From: Terrirubrum flagellatum | Lineage (GTDB): Bacteria > Pseudomonadota > Alphaproteobacteria > Rhizobiales > Beijerinckiaceae | Assembly: GCF_022059845.1 (NCBI RefSeq) | Contig: NZ_CP091851.1 | Span: 2,418,001-2,482,000 of the forward strand | Direction: 5' to 3' | DNA: 64,000 bases | In this document: positions 8,597 through 18,508 of the stretch, piece by piece | How the letters are laid out: every line of letters begins with the position of its first letter | Numbering within the stretch: position 1 is the stretch's first letter | Position numbers and translations under genes: made by a program | Notes under the pieces: model-generated | What the model saw: only the letters and a program-made list of their open reading frames with translations | Told to the model about the DNA's origin: nothing | Database searches by the model: none

Positions 8597-9859
8597 TCAA
8601 TCGTTGGCGGTGACTCCCTGCAGGGACGCGACCGGCACGGCGCCGAGCCCATCCTTGCTATAGATGTCGTCCCTGAACTGGGTCAGCCCATCCGGCTGGC
8701 CCCAGGCCGTGACGTAAACCCAGTAGACCTGCACCGGATCGGCGACGGTCACATCGACGCGCTGGCCGCCGCGGAACAGCTCTTCGACTTTTTCACGCGA
8801 CATGCCGGGCGTATTCTTCAGAATCCAGGCGACGTAGTCGCGGATGTTCTGGACGCGGATGCAGCCCGAGGAGTGGAAGCGCGCATCGTCGCCAAACAGC
8901 CCCTTCGAATTCGTGTCGTGCATATAAACGCCGTGCGGGCTCGGAATATTCACGCGCACGGTGCCCATCGAATTGAAATCGCCGGGGTCCTGACGGAAGC
9001 GATATTTCAGCGCGTCGTCGGAATTCCAGTTGATCGCCGTCGCCGGCACTTCCTGGCCCTGGCCGTTGAAGATGCGAATGTGGTTTTCGGTCAGATAGGT
9101 CGGCTCCGACCGCATCTTCGGAATGAGATCCTTGCGGACGATTGACGCCGGCGTGGTCCAGAAAGGATGGAAGTTGATCTGCGGAATCTTCGTCGACAGC
9201 ACAGGCGACTGACGATCCGGCTTGCCGACGACCGCGGCGTGGCGCGTCTGCACGACGCCGCCTTCGACCGTTTCAATGCGCGCCGCGGGAATGTTCGTCG
9301 CGATGTAGCGGCTGTTCTGCGCCGCGCCGCTGGCGAGCGACCGCAGGCGGACAATATTCACTTCGAGCTGCCGCAAACGCGTCGCCGCCGGCACGTTCAT
9401 CGCGAACAGCGTCAGGTTATTCACGGAGCCTGTGGGATTGAGGCCATGGCGCTCCTGGAGGCGGCGCACGCCGGCGTCGACGAAGGAATCGTAAACGTCG
9501 GAACCGCCTGCGCCTTCCGGCGGGATGTCGCCGGTCTGGGCGAGGCGCTGACGCAAAGCCACGACGCCGCGGCCGCGTGAGCCGATGCGATACTGGCCGG
9601 CAGGCACTTGCTGGAGGCCAGACGAAGCCAATTGGCGATATTGTTCAATAGCTTGCTCGGTCGCCTGAACCGTCTGTTCGGACAGGAGCGGAACCGTGGA
9701 GCGCTGCACGCGGAGGCTCGAGGCGCCGTCGTAGCTCTGGCTCCACTCGGCCTGCTGGGCGAAGGCTTCACTCGCCAGCGGCGCCGCGAGCGCCGTCGTG
9801 GCTAGGGACCACAGCGCCGTCCGGCGGGTCAGAAAGGGCGTCGCGTCACGCGTCATCAT
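8597..9859 (-). CDS. L,D-transpeptidase (YkuD domain, LdtP-like)
   Basis: Periplasmic enzyme that makes 3-3 cross-links in peptidoglycan. The 420-residue precursor has a twin-arginine-like signal (FLTRRTALWSLA), a peptidoglycan-binding domain around 92-155, and a YkuD catalytic domain with MHDTNSKGLF (H314) and RFHSSGCIRV (catalytic Cys about 333). The order signal, PG-binding, YkuD resembles YcbB-type enzymes. The adjacent LdtR-type regulator points to the ldtR-ldtP pair described in Rhizobiales, including Liberibacter, where LdtR controls the transpeptidase gene. A 16-bp palindrome lies about 40 bases upstream and a terminator follows. The second ATG (9856) is an equally possible start. Confidence 0.92.
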   Translation of the reverse strand: MMTRDATPFLTRRTALWSLATTALAAPLASEAFAQQAEWSQSYDGASSLRVQRSTVPLLSEQTVQATEQAIEQYRQLASSGLQQVPAGQYRIGSRGRGVVALRQRLAQTGDIPPEGAGGSDVYDSFVDAGVRRLQERHGLNPTGSVNNLTLFAMNVPAATRLRQLEVNIVRLRSLASGAAQNSRYIATNIPAARIETVEGGVVQTRHAAVVGKPDRQSPVLSTKIPQINFHPFWTTPASIVRKDLIPKMRSEPTYLTENHIRIFNGQGQEVPATAINWNSDDALKYRFRQDPGDFNSMGTVRVNIPSPHGVYMHDTNSKGLFGDDARFHSSGCIRVQNIRDYVAWILKNTPGMSREKVEELFRGGQRVDVTVADPVQVYWVYVTAWGQPDGLTQFRDDIYSKDGLGAVPVASLQGVTAND

Positions 9860-9899
9860 CGCTCACCATTTAAAGAAGCGGAGTCACGACAACAAGCCC

Positions 9900-9915
9900 G
9901 GCCAAGCGCTTGGCC
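9900..9915. promoter_or_regulatory. Perfect 16-bp palindrome upstream of the L,D-transpeptidase gene
   Basis: GGCCAAGCGCTTGGCC is fully self-complementary and centred about 48 bases upstream of the transpeptidase start codon, in the 252-base gap before ldtR. It could be an operator for the adjacent MarR-type regulator or a leader hairpin. The binding assignment is inference from position only. Confidence 0.4.
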
Positions 9916-10111
9916 AGGGGACGCGCCCCCGCAATGACATGCAGTATCGCGCTTAAGGAACCCTGAGCGATGGCCGTTTTAAGGCGAATCAAGATGTCGC
10001 CGTCATGAGGGAACCACGGCGGGGATCACCTCTGCGTGAACCGCATGAGCCGCGCGAAAGCCGGCGGACAAAAGTCCGCCGGATAGAATTCGCTAGGAAC
10101 TTAAGCTCAAA

Positions 10112-10624
10112 TCAGAGGCGGTACTTGATGTGATCCGCCCAGAAGCGCTCGAGGCGGCCAAGAGCCTGATTCATCCGGGAGAAGTCGTCCGACGAGATGC
10201 CGCCGACCGGCTCCAGGGAGCGGGTGTGCTTCTCCAGCACCGCCGCGATCAGGCCATGGACCGCCCGGCCCTTGTCCGTCAGGCTGATCCGCACCGAGCG
10301 CTTGTCGATGCGCGAGCGGGCGTGATGCATATAGCCCATCTCGACCAGCTTCTTGACGTTGTAGGACACGTTCGAGCCGAGATAGTAGCCGCGGGTGCGC
10401 AGTTCACCGGCCGTCAGCTCGCTGTCCGCAATATTGTAGAGAAGGAGGGCCTGGACAGCATTGATCTCCGCGATCTGCTTGCGATCCAGTTCGTCCTTGA
10501 TGACGTCGAGAAGGCGACGGTGAAGCCGTTCCAGGAGCCCGAGGGCTTCGAGATAGCCGGCTTCAACCGCCGTCTTTCCAGTTTGCGGCCGGTCGGCCGC
10601 ACGCGTCGCCGCTTGCGTGCTCAT
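10112..10624 (-). CDS. ldtR: LdtR-type MarR-family transcriptional regulator
   Basis: Winged-helix regulator of 170 residues. The core is EINAVQALLLYNIADSELTAGELRTRGYYLGSNVSYN, then VKKLVEMGYMHHARSRIDKRSVRISLTDKG, the MarR recognition helix and wing with the DxRSxR-like turn. The start MSTQAATRAAD at 10624 has AGGAAGAGG upstream. The protein is the same length as LdtR, and the gene sits immediately upstream of an L,D-transpeptidase, the context that defines LdtR in Rhizobiales. It probably controls that gene and other envelope genes. The AT-rich stretch at 10,700-10,800 likely carries its promoter. Confidence 0.85.
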   Translation of the reverse strand: MSTQAATRAADRPQTGKTAVEAGYLEALGLLERLHRRLLDVIKDELDRKQIAEINAVQALLLYNIADSELTAGELRTRGYYLGSNVSYNVKKLVEMGYMHHARSRIDKRSVRISLTDKGRAVHGLIAAVLEKHTRSLEPVGGISSDDFSRMNQALGRLERFWADHIKYRL

Positions 10625-10824
10625 AGTCTTCGCCTCTTCCTGTGTTTTGTTGGGTCGCAGTCTGACGCCGCGCCCTTGATGAGGCGACAATAGGTTTCGC
10701 CAATGAAGACGAGTTTAAATTCCAGCGTGAATCAAATCTTGCCGGATTCGGCGTAAATATAAGCTGAAATTACGCAATTTTAGTCTTTTCAAGACGTGAA
10801 CGGAGATCACGCGAACAACCGGAT

Positions 10825-11247
10825 TCACTCCGGCTCCGCCTCACGCGCCGACAGCGATGAAAGGAAGAGATAGATCACCACAAGCGCCACCAAAGTCGCG
10901 ATGCGCGTGGTGGTGACGGTGAAGACGCGCGGCGCGACAAAAGTCAGCACAATCTCCGTCGTCACCGCGAGCAGCCACATCACGCCGCCCCAGGCGCTGA
11001 GCAGCCACATGCCCACGGCGGCGACGAGATCCATCACGCCGAAACCAATTGTCACCGCCTTCACGGCCGCGCGTTTCGATTCAAAATCGGCGGCCTGATC
11101 AAAACCGAAAATATCCATCCACCAGGTGACGCCCTTCACGAACCATGCGGCCGCGACCGCGCGCATGAAGAACGACAATTGCAGCGTCCAGCGCGGCATG
11201 CGCCGCGCCGCGCGCGTTTTCGGCCCGAGATCGAGGTGATCGGTCAT
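10825..11247 (-). CDS. Small integral membrane protein, DUF6163-like
   Basis: Protein of 140 residues with about four hydrophobic segments (LSFFMRAVAAAWFVKGVTWW; AVTIGFGVMDLVAAVGMWLL; GVMWLLAVTTEIVLTFVAP; TLVALVVIYLFLSSL). It resembles the DUF6163 proteins of Rhizobiales, recalled from family knowledge. The ATG at 11247 lies 7 bases after the upstream hydrolase stop, so the two are probably co-transcribed. Function unknown. Confidence 0.75.
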   Translation of the reverse strand: MTDHLDLGPKTRAARRMPRWTLQLSFFMRAVAAAWFVKGVTWWMDIFGFDQAADFESKRAAVKAVTIGFGVMDLVAAVGMWLLSAWGGVMWLLAVTTEIVLTFVAPRVFTVTTTRIATLVALVVIYLFLSSLSAREAEPE

Positions 11248-11254
11248 TGCGACT

Positions 11255-12298
11255 TCATGCGGTCCATTCGTCGGCGCCGAGCGACGCGAAATGCCTGGCG
11301 ACATCCGCGTCGGAAACCTCCGCGAGCGTCGCCGGCTTCCAGCGCGGCGCGTTGTCCTTGTCGACTATCACGGCGCGCACGCCTTCATAGAAATCATGTC
11401 CTCTGGCGACGCGTGACACGATGCGGAATTCCATCGCCATCGCCTCCTCGAACGTCAGCGTCTTGCCGCGCCGCATCTGCTCGAAGGCGATTTTCAAACT
11501 CATAGGCGATTTGGTCCGCATCGTGGCGGCGCAGGCGGCGGCGAAAGGCGATGAGCCGTTCGCATCGAGCCGCGCAAGGATGTCCTCCACCGACGATCCG
11601 GCGAAGCAGCGATCGATCATGTCGCGCTCGCCGGCGACGGGACCGGACGCGGGCGACCGGGCGCGCGCGCTGATCGCATCATCGACATTTTCACCTGATG
11701 TCAGCGCATCCAGCAGGCCCAACATTTCGGATGTGGGGACATAGGCGTTAACCAGCCCGAGCGCGACCCCGTCGCCGATCTTCACCCGATCGCCCGTCAG
11801 CGCCGCCCAGGTCCCCGCTTCGCCGGGCAGGCGCGGCAGGGCGTAGGTCGCTCCAACATCCGGGAAGAAGCCGATCCCGACCTCCGGCATGGCGAAGAGA
11901 TAGCGGTCGCCCCCGACCCGGTGCGACCCGTGGAGCGACAGGCCGACGCCGCCTCCCATGACGATGCCGTCGATCAGCGCGACATAGGGCTTGGGATAGC
12001 GGGAAATCATCGCATTCAGGCGATATTCCTCGCCCCAGAAGGTCATGGCTTCATTGAGATCGCCCGCCCTGCCCTGCTCGTAGAGCGTGCGGATGTCGCC
12101 GCCGGCGCAGAAGGCGCGGTCGCCGGCGCCCTTGATGATGACGCGGGTGACGGCGGGATCGGCCGCCCAATCCCGCAGGGCCGGCGCAAGCGCCCGGACC
12201 ATGCCGAGATTGAGCGCATTCAAGGCCTTGGGACGATTAAGCGTCACGACGCCGGCGGCGCCCACGCGTTCGCAGATGATGTCGGGTTCGGCGGTCAT
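11255..12298 (-). CDS. 3-hydroxyisobutyryl-CoA hydrolase (enoyl-CoA hydratase/isomerase family)
   Basis: Hydrolyses 3-hydroxyisobutyryl-CoA in valine degradation. The 347-residue protein is longer than plain crotonases (about 260) and matches the ECH_2/HIBCH subfamily. Oxyanion-hole motifs are AFCAGGDIRTLYEQG and IDGIVMGGGVGLSLHGSHRV, followed by FAMPEVGIGFFPDVGATY, where the Glu and Asp typical of HIBCH lie. The C-terminal EFRIVSRVARGHDFYEGVRAV and VIVDKDNAPRWKP are also subfamily signatures. It diverges from hemB and shares the upstream region holding the FNR-like palindrome. Confidence 0.9.
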   Translation of the reverse strand: MTAEPDIICERVGAAGVVTLNRPKALNALNLGMVRALAPALRDWAADPAVTRVIIKGAGDRAFCAGGDIRTLYEQGRAGDLNEAMTFWGEEYRLNAMISRYPKPYVALIDGIVMGGGVGLSLHGSHRVGGDRYLFAMPEVGIGFFPDVGATYALPRLPGEAGTWAALTGDRVKIGDGVALGLVNAYVPTSEMLGLLDALTSGENVDDAISARARSPASGPVAGERDMIDRCFAGSSVEDILARLDANGSSPFAAACAATMRTKSPMSLKIAFEQMRRGKTLTFEEAMAMEFRIVSRVARGHDFYEGVRAVIVDKDNAPRWKPATLAEVSDADVARHFASLGADEWTA

Positions 12299-12339
12299 AC
12301 GGGAAGGCAGGAGGGAGGGAACCCCGCCTAACGCGCGAA

Positions 12340-13460
<1,121 letters not shown>

Positions 13461-13507
13461 ACGCCTCGACGCTCGCGACTGCTGTTTTCAGCCTTTCTGT
13501 CGCGCGA

Positions 13508-15379
13508 TCACGCCCCGCCATTCTGGCTCGATTTCCGCCGTCCTTCATCGCCGTCGACCTGCGCGCCTTTCGGCGCGCCGCCCTCGGCCCGCTGCCGCGC
13601 CGGGCCATAGGCGCGAACCAGATTGAACGCCGTGTTGACGAGTCCGATATGGGAAAAACCCTGCGGAAAATTTCCGGTCAGACGACGCGTCGCGGGATCA
13701 AACTCCTCCGCCAGCAGGCCGACATCGTTGCGCAGCGCGAGCAATCTTTCGAACATCTCCTTCGCCTCATCGAGCCGGCCCGACATGACATAGGCGTCCG
13801 CGAGCCAGAACGAACAGGCGAGAAACAGCCGCTCGTCGCCATCGACGCCGTCGACGCGCAGCCTGGGATCGTAGCGGCGCACAAGCCCTTTATAGGTGAG
13901 GTCATGCTCGATCGCGGCGATCGTGCCGGCGATGCGCGGATCATCGGGCGGCAGGAAGCCCGCCTGCGGCATCAGCAGCAGCGAGGCGTCGAGCGCCTCG
14001 CCGCCGTAATATTGCACGAAGCAATTCCGCTTCGCGTCGAAGCCGCGCTTGCAGATATCGGCGTGAATTTCGTCGCGAAGAGCGCGCCATTCATCCACGG
14101 GACCATCGAGCCTGAAACGCTCCGCGCTCTTCACCGCTCGATCGAAGGCCACCCAGCACATCAGGCGCGAATGAGTGTAATGGCGCGCCGGCCCGCGCGA
14201 CTCCCAGATGCCCTGATCGGGCTCGCGCCAGACTTTCGCGACATGGGCGAGCATCGCCTTCTCAAGCTTCCAGGCGTCATCGAGCGCGCTGAGATCAGCT
14301 TCGCGCGCCGTGTGGAGAACATCGAGCAGTTCGCCATAAACGTCGAGTTGCGCCTGTTCGGCAGCGGCGTTTCCGACGCGCACCGGCGAACTGTTCTCGT
14401 AGCCCGGCAGCCACGGCGCGATGAGTTCGGGAATCCATCGTTCGCCCGCGACGCCGTAGAGAATGCGCAATTGATCGGGACGGCCGGCGGCGGCGCGCAA
14501 CAGCCATTGACGCCAGCTCTCCGCCTCCTGGCGATAGCCGGCGTTGAGAAGCGCGTACAGGGTCAGCGCTGAATCGCGCAGCCAGCAATAGCGATAGTCC
14601 CAATTGCGCGAGCCGCCGAACGCTTCCGGCAGCGATGTGGTCGGCGCCGCGACGATGCCTCCGGTCGGCGCGAAGGTCAGAAGCTTCAGCGTAATCAGCG
14701 AACGGCGCACCGCTTCCGTCCAGCGTTCGTCATCGCTTTCGAAGCGGCATTGCTTCGTCCATTCACGCCATCGCGTGACGGTGCGGTCGAGACTTTCCGC
14801 ATGATCGGAAACGAAGCGCGGCGAAGCATTGGAAGGATGATATGAGAGCGTGAAGGATGCGCTCTCCTTTTCGCGCAACGTGAATTCCGAAGTGGTGACC
14901 ATGTCACGGCCGACAAGCGGCGTGCGCGCATGGAGTTCAATCGCATGCGGCCCAGCGACCGCGGTCAGACCATAATCGCGACGACGCACCCAGGGCGCGG
15001 TCTGGCCATAGTCGAAACGCAGCGCGAGCTCCATGCGGACGGCGACCTCGCCTTTCACGCAGCGGACGACCCGAACGACGTCGCTCTTCTCCTCCTCGTC
15101 CGTGAACGGCATGTGGTCGATCAGCGAGATCTCTCCAGTCGCGGTCCGGAACTTTGTCTCGAGCACTGCTGTTCCCGGCAGATAGTCGCGGGTCGCCTCG
15201 TGATCGCCGTCCGGCGCGATGCGCCAATAGCCATGGCTTTCATCGCCAAGCAGCGCGGCGAAACAGGCGCCGGAATCGAAACGCGGCAGGCACAGCCAAT
15301 CGATCGAGCCGTCGCGCGCCACCAGCGCGGCTGTCGCCGCGTTGCCGATCAGAGCGTAGTCTTCAAGAGGCTTCGACAT
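13508..15379 (-). CDS. Glycoside hydrolase family 15 protein (trehalase/glucoamylase-like)
   Basis: Inverting alpha-glucosidase of the GH15 class, probably cytosolic, acting on trehalose or a maltodextrin. The 623-residue protein begins MSKPLEDYALIGNAATAALVARDGSIDWLCLPRFDSGACF, the N-terminal beta-sandwich signature. The (alpha/alpha)6 barrel follows with SRNWDYRYCWLRDSALTL, and the C-terminal catalytic acid region is NFPQGFSHIGLVNTA. The frame is open to 16624, but the part beyond 15379 is a shadow of the opposite permease gene. Convergent with hemB. The exact substrate cannot be told. Confidence 0.9.
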   Translation of the reverse strand: MSKPLEDYALIGNAATAALVARDGSIDWLCLPRFDSGACFAALLGDESHGYWRIAPDGDHEATRDYLPGTAVLETKFRTATGEISLIDHMPFTDEEEKSDVVRVVRCVKGEVAVRMELALRFDYGQTAPWVRRRDYGLTAVAGPHAIELHARTPLVGRDMVTTSEFTLREKESASFTLSYHPSNASPRFVSDHAESLDRTVTRWREWTKQCRFESDDERWTEAVRRSLITLKLLTFAPTGGIVAAPTTSLPEAFGGSRNWDYRYCWLRDSALTLYALLNAGYRQEAESWRQWLLRAAAGRPDQLRILYGVAGERWIPELIAPWLPGYENSSPVRVGNAAAEQAQLDVYGELLDVLHTAREADLSALDDAWKLEKAMLAHVAKVWREPDQGIWESRGPARHYTHSRLMCWVAFDRAVKSAERFRLDGPVDEWRALRDEIHADICKRGFDAKRNCFVQYYGGEALDASLLLMPQAGFLPPDDPRIAGTIAAIEHDLTYKGLVRRYDPRLRVDGVDGDERLFLACSFWLADAYVMSGRLDEAKEMFERLLALRNDVGLLAEEFDPATRRLTGNFPQGFSHIGLVNTAFNLVRAYGPARQRAEGGAPKGAQVDGDEGRRKSSQNGGA

Positions 15380-15514
15380 GCTCGATCCGTTCAGCGACTC
15401 GACTTGTGCCAATGCGCGAGCGCTTGAACTGTTCGCCGCGCCCGCGGCGGCTGGTCGCAGGCGATCCCCGCCCCTCTCTTTCCCCGCAAAGCGATTCAGG
15501 CCAGTGATGCGGCC

Positions 15515-16891
15515 GTGCGTTTCAGTCACCTGATCATTATCGGCGTCCTCGCCTTCGCCGCCGGCATCCTCGTCAGCGTGCTGCTGAGCGGGCCCGACAA
15601 CGCCGATGAGGCCCAGTCGCGCCTGTGCCGGGCCATGCTGCCGGCGCTGGCGCCGGATGACTCGGCCGTCACTGTGACGCGCGTCGGTCGCGGCCCCTCC
15701 GCGGCGAGCGTCCGGGTCGACTATGTCGCGAACGAGACGTCGGGGCGGCAGCGGGCTCGGTTCGTGGTCTGCGCCTTCGCCGAGGAAGGGCTCGGGGCGC
15801 GCAAGACCGATCTCGTTTCCGTGATCACCGAACGCGGGCGGATGAGCGACGCCTCGCTGTTTTTCCTGCGCCGCTATTGGCTCGATCAGCCGGAGGCTGC
15901 GCTGCGCATTCCCCCGCCGCCGACGCGCAAGCCGCTGCTTGGCAGGACATCGAAGCGCGCCGCCTACGCCATCCAGCAGGCGGTCGCTGGCCTGCCGCTC
16001 ACCGCCGTCACGGGGTTGCTCGCGACCGCCTATGCGCTGGTCTATGGCTTGGTTGGGCGCATCATCCTCACGTTCGGCGAATTCGCGGCGCTCGGCGCAG
16101 CCGGCGTCACGCTTGGCGTCGCGCTGGCGCAGGCCGGCGGCGTCGCGGACACGCTGGCGCTTCTCGCCATTGGCCTCGCCTTCGCCGCCTGGGTGACCGC
16201 GAGCTGGGGCGCGGCCGCCGCGAAACTCGTGCTCGCGCCTGTTGTCCGCCAGTCCGGACAACATGTGCTGATCGCGACCGTCGGCCTTGCGCTCGCGATC
16301 TCCGAGGGCATCCGTCTCACACAAGGCTACAACACGCGCTGGATGTCGCCGGTCTGGAACGAGCCAATCTCGCTCGCCGACGCGCCCGACTTCGCCGCAA
16401 CCACGACGCCGATCACGCTCATCGTCAGCGCCGCTGCGATCCTGTCCTCGGTCGCGCTCGTGCTGTTCATGCGTCGCAGCCGCTACGGCCGCGCCTGGCG
16501 CGCCGCAGCCGACGATGCGGTCGCGGCGTCGATGTGCGGCGTCGACGTGCAGAGGACTGTGATGACCGCGTGCGCCCTCGCCTGTTGCGTCGCGGGTCTC
16601 TCGGGCTTCTTGCTGACGCTGCATATCGGCGGCATGGGATTTGGCGGCGGCGGCGTGTTCGGGCTGAAGGCGCTGGTCGGCGCGATCGTCGGCGGCGTCG
16701 GCTCCGTCGGCGGGGCGATGCTCGGCGGGCTGGCCGTCGGCGCGCTCGAAGCGCTATGGTCGTCGACGATGCCGATCGAATGGCGCGACGTCGCCGTGTT
16801 CTCCCTGCTGTCGGTGGTGCTGATCTTCCGGCCGGGCGGATTCTTCGGCGAGGGCGGAACGAAAGACAGACCGCAGGGGCGCGCATTGTGA
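15515..16891 (+). CDS. LivH-like branched-chain amino acid ABC permease with periplasmic N-terminal extension
   Basis: Inner-membrane translocator of the branched-chain amino-acid class. From about residue 155 it has the LivH fold: VAGLPLTAVTGLLATAYALVYGLVGRIILTFGEFAALGAAG, then RRSRYGRAWRAAADDAVAASMCGVD, the EAA-like loop, and FGLKALVGAIVGGVGSVGGAMLGG. Before it is an extra 150-residue part: one membrane segment, then a predicted periplasmic region with two cysteines. The GTG start at 15515 is the only reasonable one. Its stop overlaps the GTG of the threonine dehydratase gene by four bases (GTGA). No LivG/F/M/J genes are nearby. Confidence 0.85.
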   Translation: MRFSHLIIIGVLAFAAGILVSVLLSGPDNADEAQSRLCRAMLPALAPDDSAVTVTRVGRGPSAASVRVDYVANETSGRQRARFVVCAFAEEGLGARKTDLVSVITERGRMSDASLFFLRRYWLDQPEAALRIPPPPTRKPLLGRTSKRAAYAIQQAVAGLPLTAVTGLLATAYALVYGLVGRIILTFGEFAALGAAGVTLGVALAQAGGVADTLALLAIGLAFAAWVTASWGAAAAKLVLAPVVRQSGQHVLIATVGLALAISEGIRLTQGYNTRWMSPVWNEPISLADAPDFAATTTPITLIVSAAAILSSVALVLFMRRSRYGRAWRAAADDAVAASMCGVDVQRTVMTACALACCVAGLSGFLLTLHIGGMGFGGGGVFGLKALVGAIVGGVGSVGGAMLGGLAVGALEALWSSTMPIEWRDVAVFSLLSVVLIFRPGGFFGEGGTKDRPQGRAL

Positions 16892-18129
16892 GCAACAAGT
16901 TTGCGATAACGATCGACGACGTGCGCGACGCGGCGCGCATCCTGAAAGGCGAGCTTGCGCGCACACCCTGCCTCGCCGCGCCGAAGCTTTCGGCGCTGAC
17001 CGGCGCCGACATCGTCGTCAAATATGAAACGATGCATGCGACGGGCTCCTTCAAGGAACGCGGCGCGATCGTGAAGCTTGCATCCCTCAGCGCCGAAGAG
17101 CGCGGGCGCGGCGTCATCGCGATGTCGGCGGGAAATCACGCGCAGGCCGTCGCCTATCATGCCGGTCGCCTCGGCGTGCCCGCGACGATCGTGATGCCGG
17201 ACGGCACGCCTCTGGTGAAAATCGAGAACACGCGCGGCTATGGCGCGCGCGTCATCCTGCATGGCGAGACGCTGGCGGAATCGCAGACCGAGGCGCGCCG
17301 CATCGCCGCCGAGGAAGAACTCGTGTTCGTTCATCCCTACGATGATGCGCGCATCATGGCGGGCCAGGGCACCATCGCGCTCGAAATGCTGGACGAGCAT
17401 CCCGACCTCGACGCGCTCGTCATTCCCTTGGGCGGCGGCGGCCTCGGCGCCGGCAACGCTATCGCTGCCAAAGCCGTGAAGCCTGATATCGAAATCGTCG
17501 GCGTGGAGGCTGAGTCCTTCGCCTCCTTCGACAACGCCATGCATCATCGCGAGCGGCCGATCGGCGGCGCGACGCTTGCCGAAGGCATCGCGGTGAAGAA
17601 TGTGGGCGCGCTGACGCTGCCTGTGGTGCAGAAGCTGTTCAGCGACATCATCTGCGTCAACGAGACCGAGATCGAGGACGCGATCAACATCTTCGCGACC
17701 TATCAGCGCGTCATGGCTGAAGGCGCCGGCGCGACGGGCCTCGCCGCCGTTCTGGCGCAGAAAGAGCGCTTCGCTCGTCGCAAGGTCGGTCTTATTCTCT
17801 GCGGCGGCAATATCGACGCGCGCATGCTGGCCTCGATCATGGTGCGCGCGCTGGAGCGCGCTGACCGGATCGTGTCATTTCGCGTCACCACAAGCGATCG
17901 ACCTGGCATCCTCGGCAAGATCGCGACGCGCGTTGGCGAGCTCGGCGCGAACATCCTTGAAGTCAGTCATGGCCGCCTGTTCATCGATGTGCCGGCGAAA
18001 GGCGTTTCGCTCGATCTGACCGTGGAGACGCGCGACGCCGCTCATGCGCGCGAATTGCTGGAGACGCTCGCGAATGAAGGCTATTCGCCGGCCAGGCTCG
18101 ACCCGCGCGGGTTGGGTCCCGTCGACTGA
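16888..18129 (+). CDS. Threonine dehydratase (threonine ammonia-lyase) with C-terminal ACT domain
   Basis: PLP enzyme converting threonine to 2-oxobutanoate and ammonia, the first step to isoleucine or a catabolic step. The 413-residue protein has the PLP lysine in TGSFKERGA (about K56), the glycine-rich phosphate loop PLGGGGLGAGNA, and ILCGGNIDA near the end of the catalytic domain. A single ACT domain follows (FRVTTSDRPGILGKIATRVGELGANILEVSH). The length and single short ACT domain match the TdcB-plus-ACT type rather than long IlvA. The GTG start overlaps the permease stop; the frame open from 15877 is a shadow. Confidence 0.93.
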   Translation: MSNKFAITIDDVRDAARILKGELARTPCLAAPKLSALTGADIVVKYETMHATGSFKERGAIVKLASLSAEERGRGVIAMSAGNHAQAVAYHAGRLGVPATIVMPDGTPLVKIENTRGYGARVILHGETLAESQTEARRIAAEEELVFVHPYDDARIMAGQGTIALEMLDEHPDLDALVIPLGGGGLGAGNAIAAKAVKPDIEIVGVEAESFASFDNAMHHRERPIGGATLAEGIAVKNVGALTLPVVQKLFSDIICVNETEIEDAINIFATYQRVMAEGAGATGLAAVLAQKERFARRKVGLILCGGNIDARMLASIMVRALERADRIVSFRVTTSDRPGILGKIATRVGELGANILEVSHGRLFIDVPAKGVSLDLTVETRDAAHARELLETLANEGYSPARLDPRGLGPVD

Positions 18130-18248
18130 CCCAATGGTCGTTGTCAGTTTGCAATTGCGCGCCGACGCTCACGCGCAACGACGCCACGAAGATAGCCCAG
18201 AGCTAATCCTTATTGCCAGATATATTATCTATATGCTATCAGCTCTCT

Positions 18249-18500
18249 GTGAAAGAGATCGCGTACAGCAAAGCGGCCATCAAGACGCTTCGGCGCATTC
18301 CGACAAACGAGGCGGCGCGGATCAGGGAAAAGATCAAACAATATGCGGTGGCCCCGGCGGGGCAGGCGAACAACGTCACGAAACTTCAAGGGCGCGACGG
18401 CTATCGGCTTCGCGTTGGAGACTGGCGTGTGATTTTCGATGAGCGTGGCGACGTGATCGCCGTGCTCGCAATAGGCCCGCGCGGCGGCGTCTATGACTGA
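18249..18500 (+). CDS. RelE/ParE-family toxin
   Basis: Small basic protein of 83 residues: KEIAYSKAAIKTLRRIPTNEAARIREKIKQYA, then KLQGRDGYRLRVGDWRVIFDE. It ends IAVLAIGPRGGVYD, the canonical RelE/ParE fold with the R-x-R-x-G-x-W-R signature. I chose the GTG at 18249 because it gives the family N-terminus; a TTG at 18213 in the same frame would add 12 atypical residues. It precedes its antitoxin by 8 bases. The AT-rich ATATA-TTATC-TATAT inverted repeat near 18,220-18,236 may be the promoter/operator. Confidence 0.85.
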   Translation: MKEIAYSKAAIKTLRRIPTNEAARIREKIKQYAVAPAGQANNVTKLQGRDGYRLRVGDWRVIFDERGDVIAVLAIGPRGGVYD

Positions 18501-18508
18501 GACGGACC

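Noticed and set aside
15380-16624. 415-residue N-terminal extension of the GH15 frame
   Set aside because: It is antisense to the permease gene and lacks domain-like sequence; the canonical MSKPLEDYALIG start lies at 15379.
15877-16887. 337-residue N-terminal extension of the threonine dehydratase frame
   Set aside because: Arg-rich shadow of the permease in another frame; the enzyme starts at the GTG at 16888.
18213-18248. TTG start for the RelE-like toxin
   Set aside because: It adds 12 residues not seen in the family and begins inside the AT-rich promoter-like stretch.
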